Assembly (NCBI GenBank): GCA_010909165.1
Contig: MU008178.1
Location: 74,369-138,368, forward strand
Direction: 5' to 3'
Source: Anthoceros angustus
Taxonomy: Eukaryota; Streptophyta; Anthocerotopsida; Anthocerotales; Anthocerotaceae
Length of the DNA stretch: 64,000 nt
This document shows, piece by piece, positions 62,862-64,000 of this stretch. Both the position numbers and the translations under genes were made by a program. A model generated the notes under the pieces. It was not told the DNA's origin and made no database searches. It was given only the letters and a program-made list of their open reading frames with translations. Numbering within the stretch: position 1 is the first letter of the stretch; each line of letters begins with the position of its first letter.

Positions 62862-63907
62862 ATGGTGGATTCGCAGAGCCCGGCTCCGGGCCCGGATGCT
62901 GCATTGGTCCAATTTCCTGCCTTCCCGTTCAAGCCGTATCCGATTCAGGTGGAATTTATGAGCGCTGTGTACCGGGCCATCCAGCAAGGTGGAGTTGCCA
63001 TAGTGGAGAGTCCGACTGGTGAGATGGGCAGCAAGGAGCTGTAGCACCCTATGCCTCTTGTTTATTGTGGGGGCTCACTGCAGTGGTTTCAATTTTTTCC
63101 CTCCTGTTGCAAACGTGATTTTGGGGGATTGTGATTCTTGTAGGGACTGGAAAGACTCTCAGCCTCATCTGTAGTGCATTGCAATGGCTGGAAGACCAGC
63201 AGCATTGTTTGAGCAGCTCGACTGCTGTGACCGGTTCAGAGAAGGCGTCCAGTGGTGACAGGCCCGATGAGCCGCAGTGGTTGAGGGACTTCAGCCGCAG
63301 CGAGAGTGAGGAAGTGAAGCCTGCCAAGAAGCAGCTGGCCAGGGTCAGGAAGAAGCCTGCCGTCGTGCGGTCGTTTCTGGAAGGGGGAGATGGGGAGGGA
63401 GAGGGTGAAGAAGCGGGTGTTGGGTCCAGACGGCCGGGAGCTGCCGCTGCTGGTGCTGGTGCCCTTGAGGATGATGATGGGTGCTTCTTGTTGGATGACT
63501 ACCAGAGTGAAGATGAACAGTGTGGAGGGAAGCGGAAAGCGTATGCGGCGGGCTGCTCTAGCAGCAGCGATGGGGAGGATGAAGTGCATTTGGAGAAGGA
63601 CGAGGAGAAAGGGCTGAAGGTGTTTTTTTGCAGTCGTACTCACTCGCAGCTGTCGCAGTTCATCGGTGAATTGCAGCGAACACACTTCTCTTCGTCCTTG
63701 CAAGTGGTGTCGTTGGGCTCTCGGAAGACACTTTGTATCAATCCTGGTGAGTAACCGCTGCACTCTCCTTGAGAATGACGTGCAGAGAACTCGTGGCAAA
63801 GGTTTTAGTCTGTCTGTGCATGTATTGCTCTGCAGATGTTACAAAGCTAGGAAGCGCTGCCAGAATGAATGAGCGATGTCTGGAGTTGCTCAAAAACAAG
63901 ACCAGTG
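62862..63907 (+). CDS. DDX11: DDX11/CHL1-type DNA helicase, 5' part (three exons visible)
   Basis: Exons 62862-63018, 63144-63746 and 63836-63907 have GT/AG introns (GTGAGA...TTGTAG; GTGAGT...CTGCAG). The protein starts MVDSQSPAPG. It then shows the Q-motif region FPFKPYPIQVEFMSAVYRAI, GGVAIVESPTG|TGKTLSLICSAL (Walker A split by intron 1), an acidic/serine-rich insert (about residues 80-200) and motif Ia, VFFCSRTHSQLSQFIGEL, then LGSRKTLCINP. Exon 3 gives KLGSAARMNERCLELLKNK, leading to the iron-sulphur cysteines that should lie beyond the window. DDX11/CHL1 is a superfamily 2, XPD-like 5'-3' helicase for sister-chromatid cohesion and genome stability. The ATG at 62862 is chosen because the in-frame upstream codons lack an ATG. 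The gene runs off the right edge. Confidence 0.93.
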
Positions 63908-64000
63908 GTAAGGTGACACAACGGAGAGAGTGGGTCTCAGGCTCGTGCTACTGCATCACAATGCTCGTTCATGTTACTTATCAGCTCGTGCTTGTGTCCT
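63908..64000 (+). other. DDX11 intron 3, start
   Basis: Begins GTAAGGTGAC right after the exon 3 coding sequence and remains non-coding to the end of the window. Confidence 0.7.

Overview
This window is nuclear DNA from a land plant. It has spliced plant genes (an HD-Zip class II homeobox gene, a plastid-type nucleoside diphosphate kinase, a DDX11/CHL1 helicase, an ULTRAPETALA-like gene and an AP2-like gene) set in several layers of decayed plant transposons. The mixture of Ty1/copia, Ty3/gypsy, LINE-like and DDE-type relics, together with an ULT-type SAND gene that carries long internal repeats, would suit a fern, a lycophyte or another large repeat-rich genome. I cannot name the species. 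There are no bacterial features such as operons, CRISPR arrays or ribosome binding sites.

Layout. 1-8.95 kb: an older copia relic that is partly inverted, invaded by copia element 1 (2223-7641, minus strand, 5-bp target duplication), and bracketed by two ends of one DNA transposon family that share a 26-bp terminus. 9-21.9 kb: gene-poor sequence with a long pyrimidine-rich tract, a GC-rich block, several kilobase-scale direct duplications, a GACCATGGTC minisatellite and an LTR-like segment. 22-31.9 kb: unrecognised minus-strand coding relics, a 1.19-kb tandem duplication and a plus-strand DDE-like (DUF7869-type) transposase relic. 31.9-36.7 kb: a frameshifted Ty3/gypsy element whose pol region carries a cytosine-5 DNA methyltransferase between protease and reverse transcriptase. 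37.2-39.6 kb: a LINE-type reverse transcriptase relic (minus). 39.6-43.8 kb: small tandem arrays, an AP2-like gene with an early in-frame stop, a duplicated copia LTR-end/primer-site segment, and a chimera of gypsy integrase and AP2 tail. 45.0-46.25 kb: the HD-Zip II gene (minus, three exons). 46.4-48.0 kb: its GA-rich and polypyrimidine upstream region. 48.775-55.682 kb: copia element 2, young by its LTRs, with an antisense spliced zinc-finger ORF and a duplicated leader module. 55.95-57.24 kb: two adjoining tandem arrays. 57.78-60.54 kb: the ULT-like gene. 61.56-62.70 kb: the NDPK gene, disrupted by a 386-bp tandem duplication. 62.86 kb to the right edge: the 5' part of DDX11, divergent from NDPK.

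The three clear housekeeping or regulatory genes (HD-Zip II, NDPK2-like, DDX11) have good frames and splice sites. Most transposon genes are broken by short indels, and many duplicate pairs here differ mainly by short indels. That could reflect deletion-biased decay or long-read consensus error, so exact reading frames in repeats should be treated with care. The most unusual items are the retrotransposon-borne methyltransferase and the repeat-expanded ULT/SAND protein.
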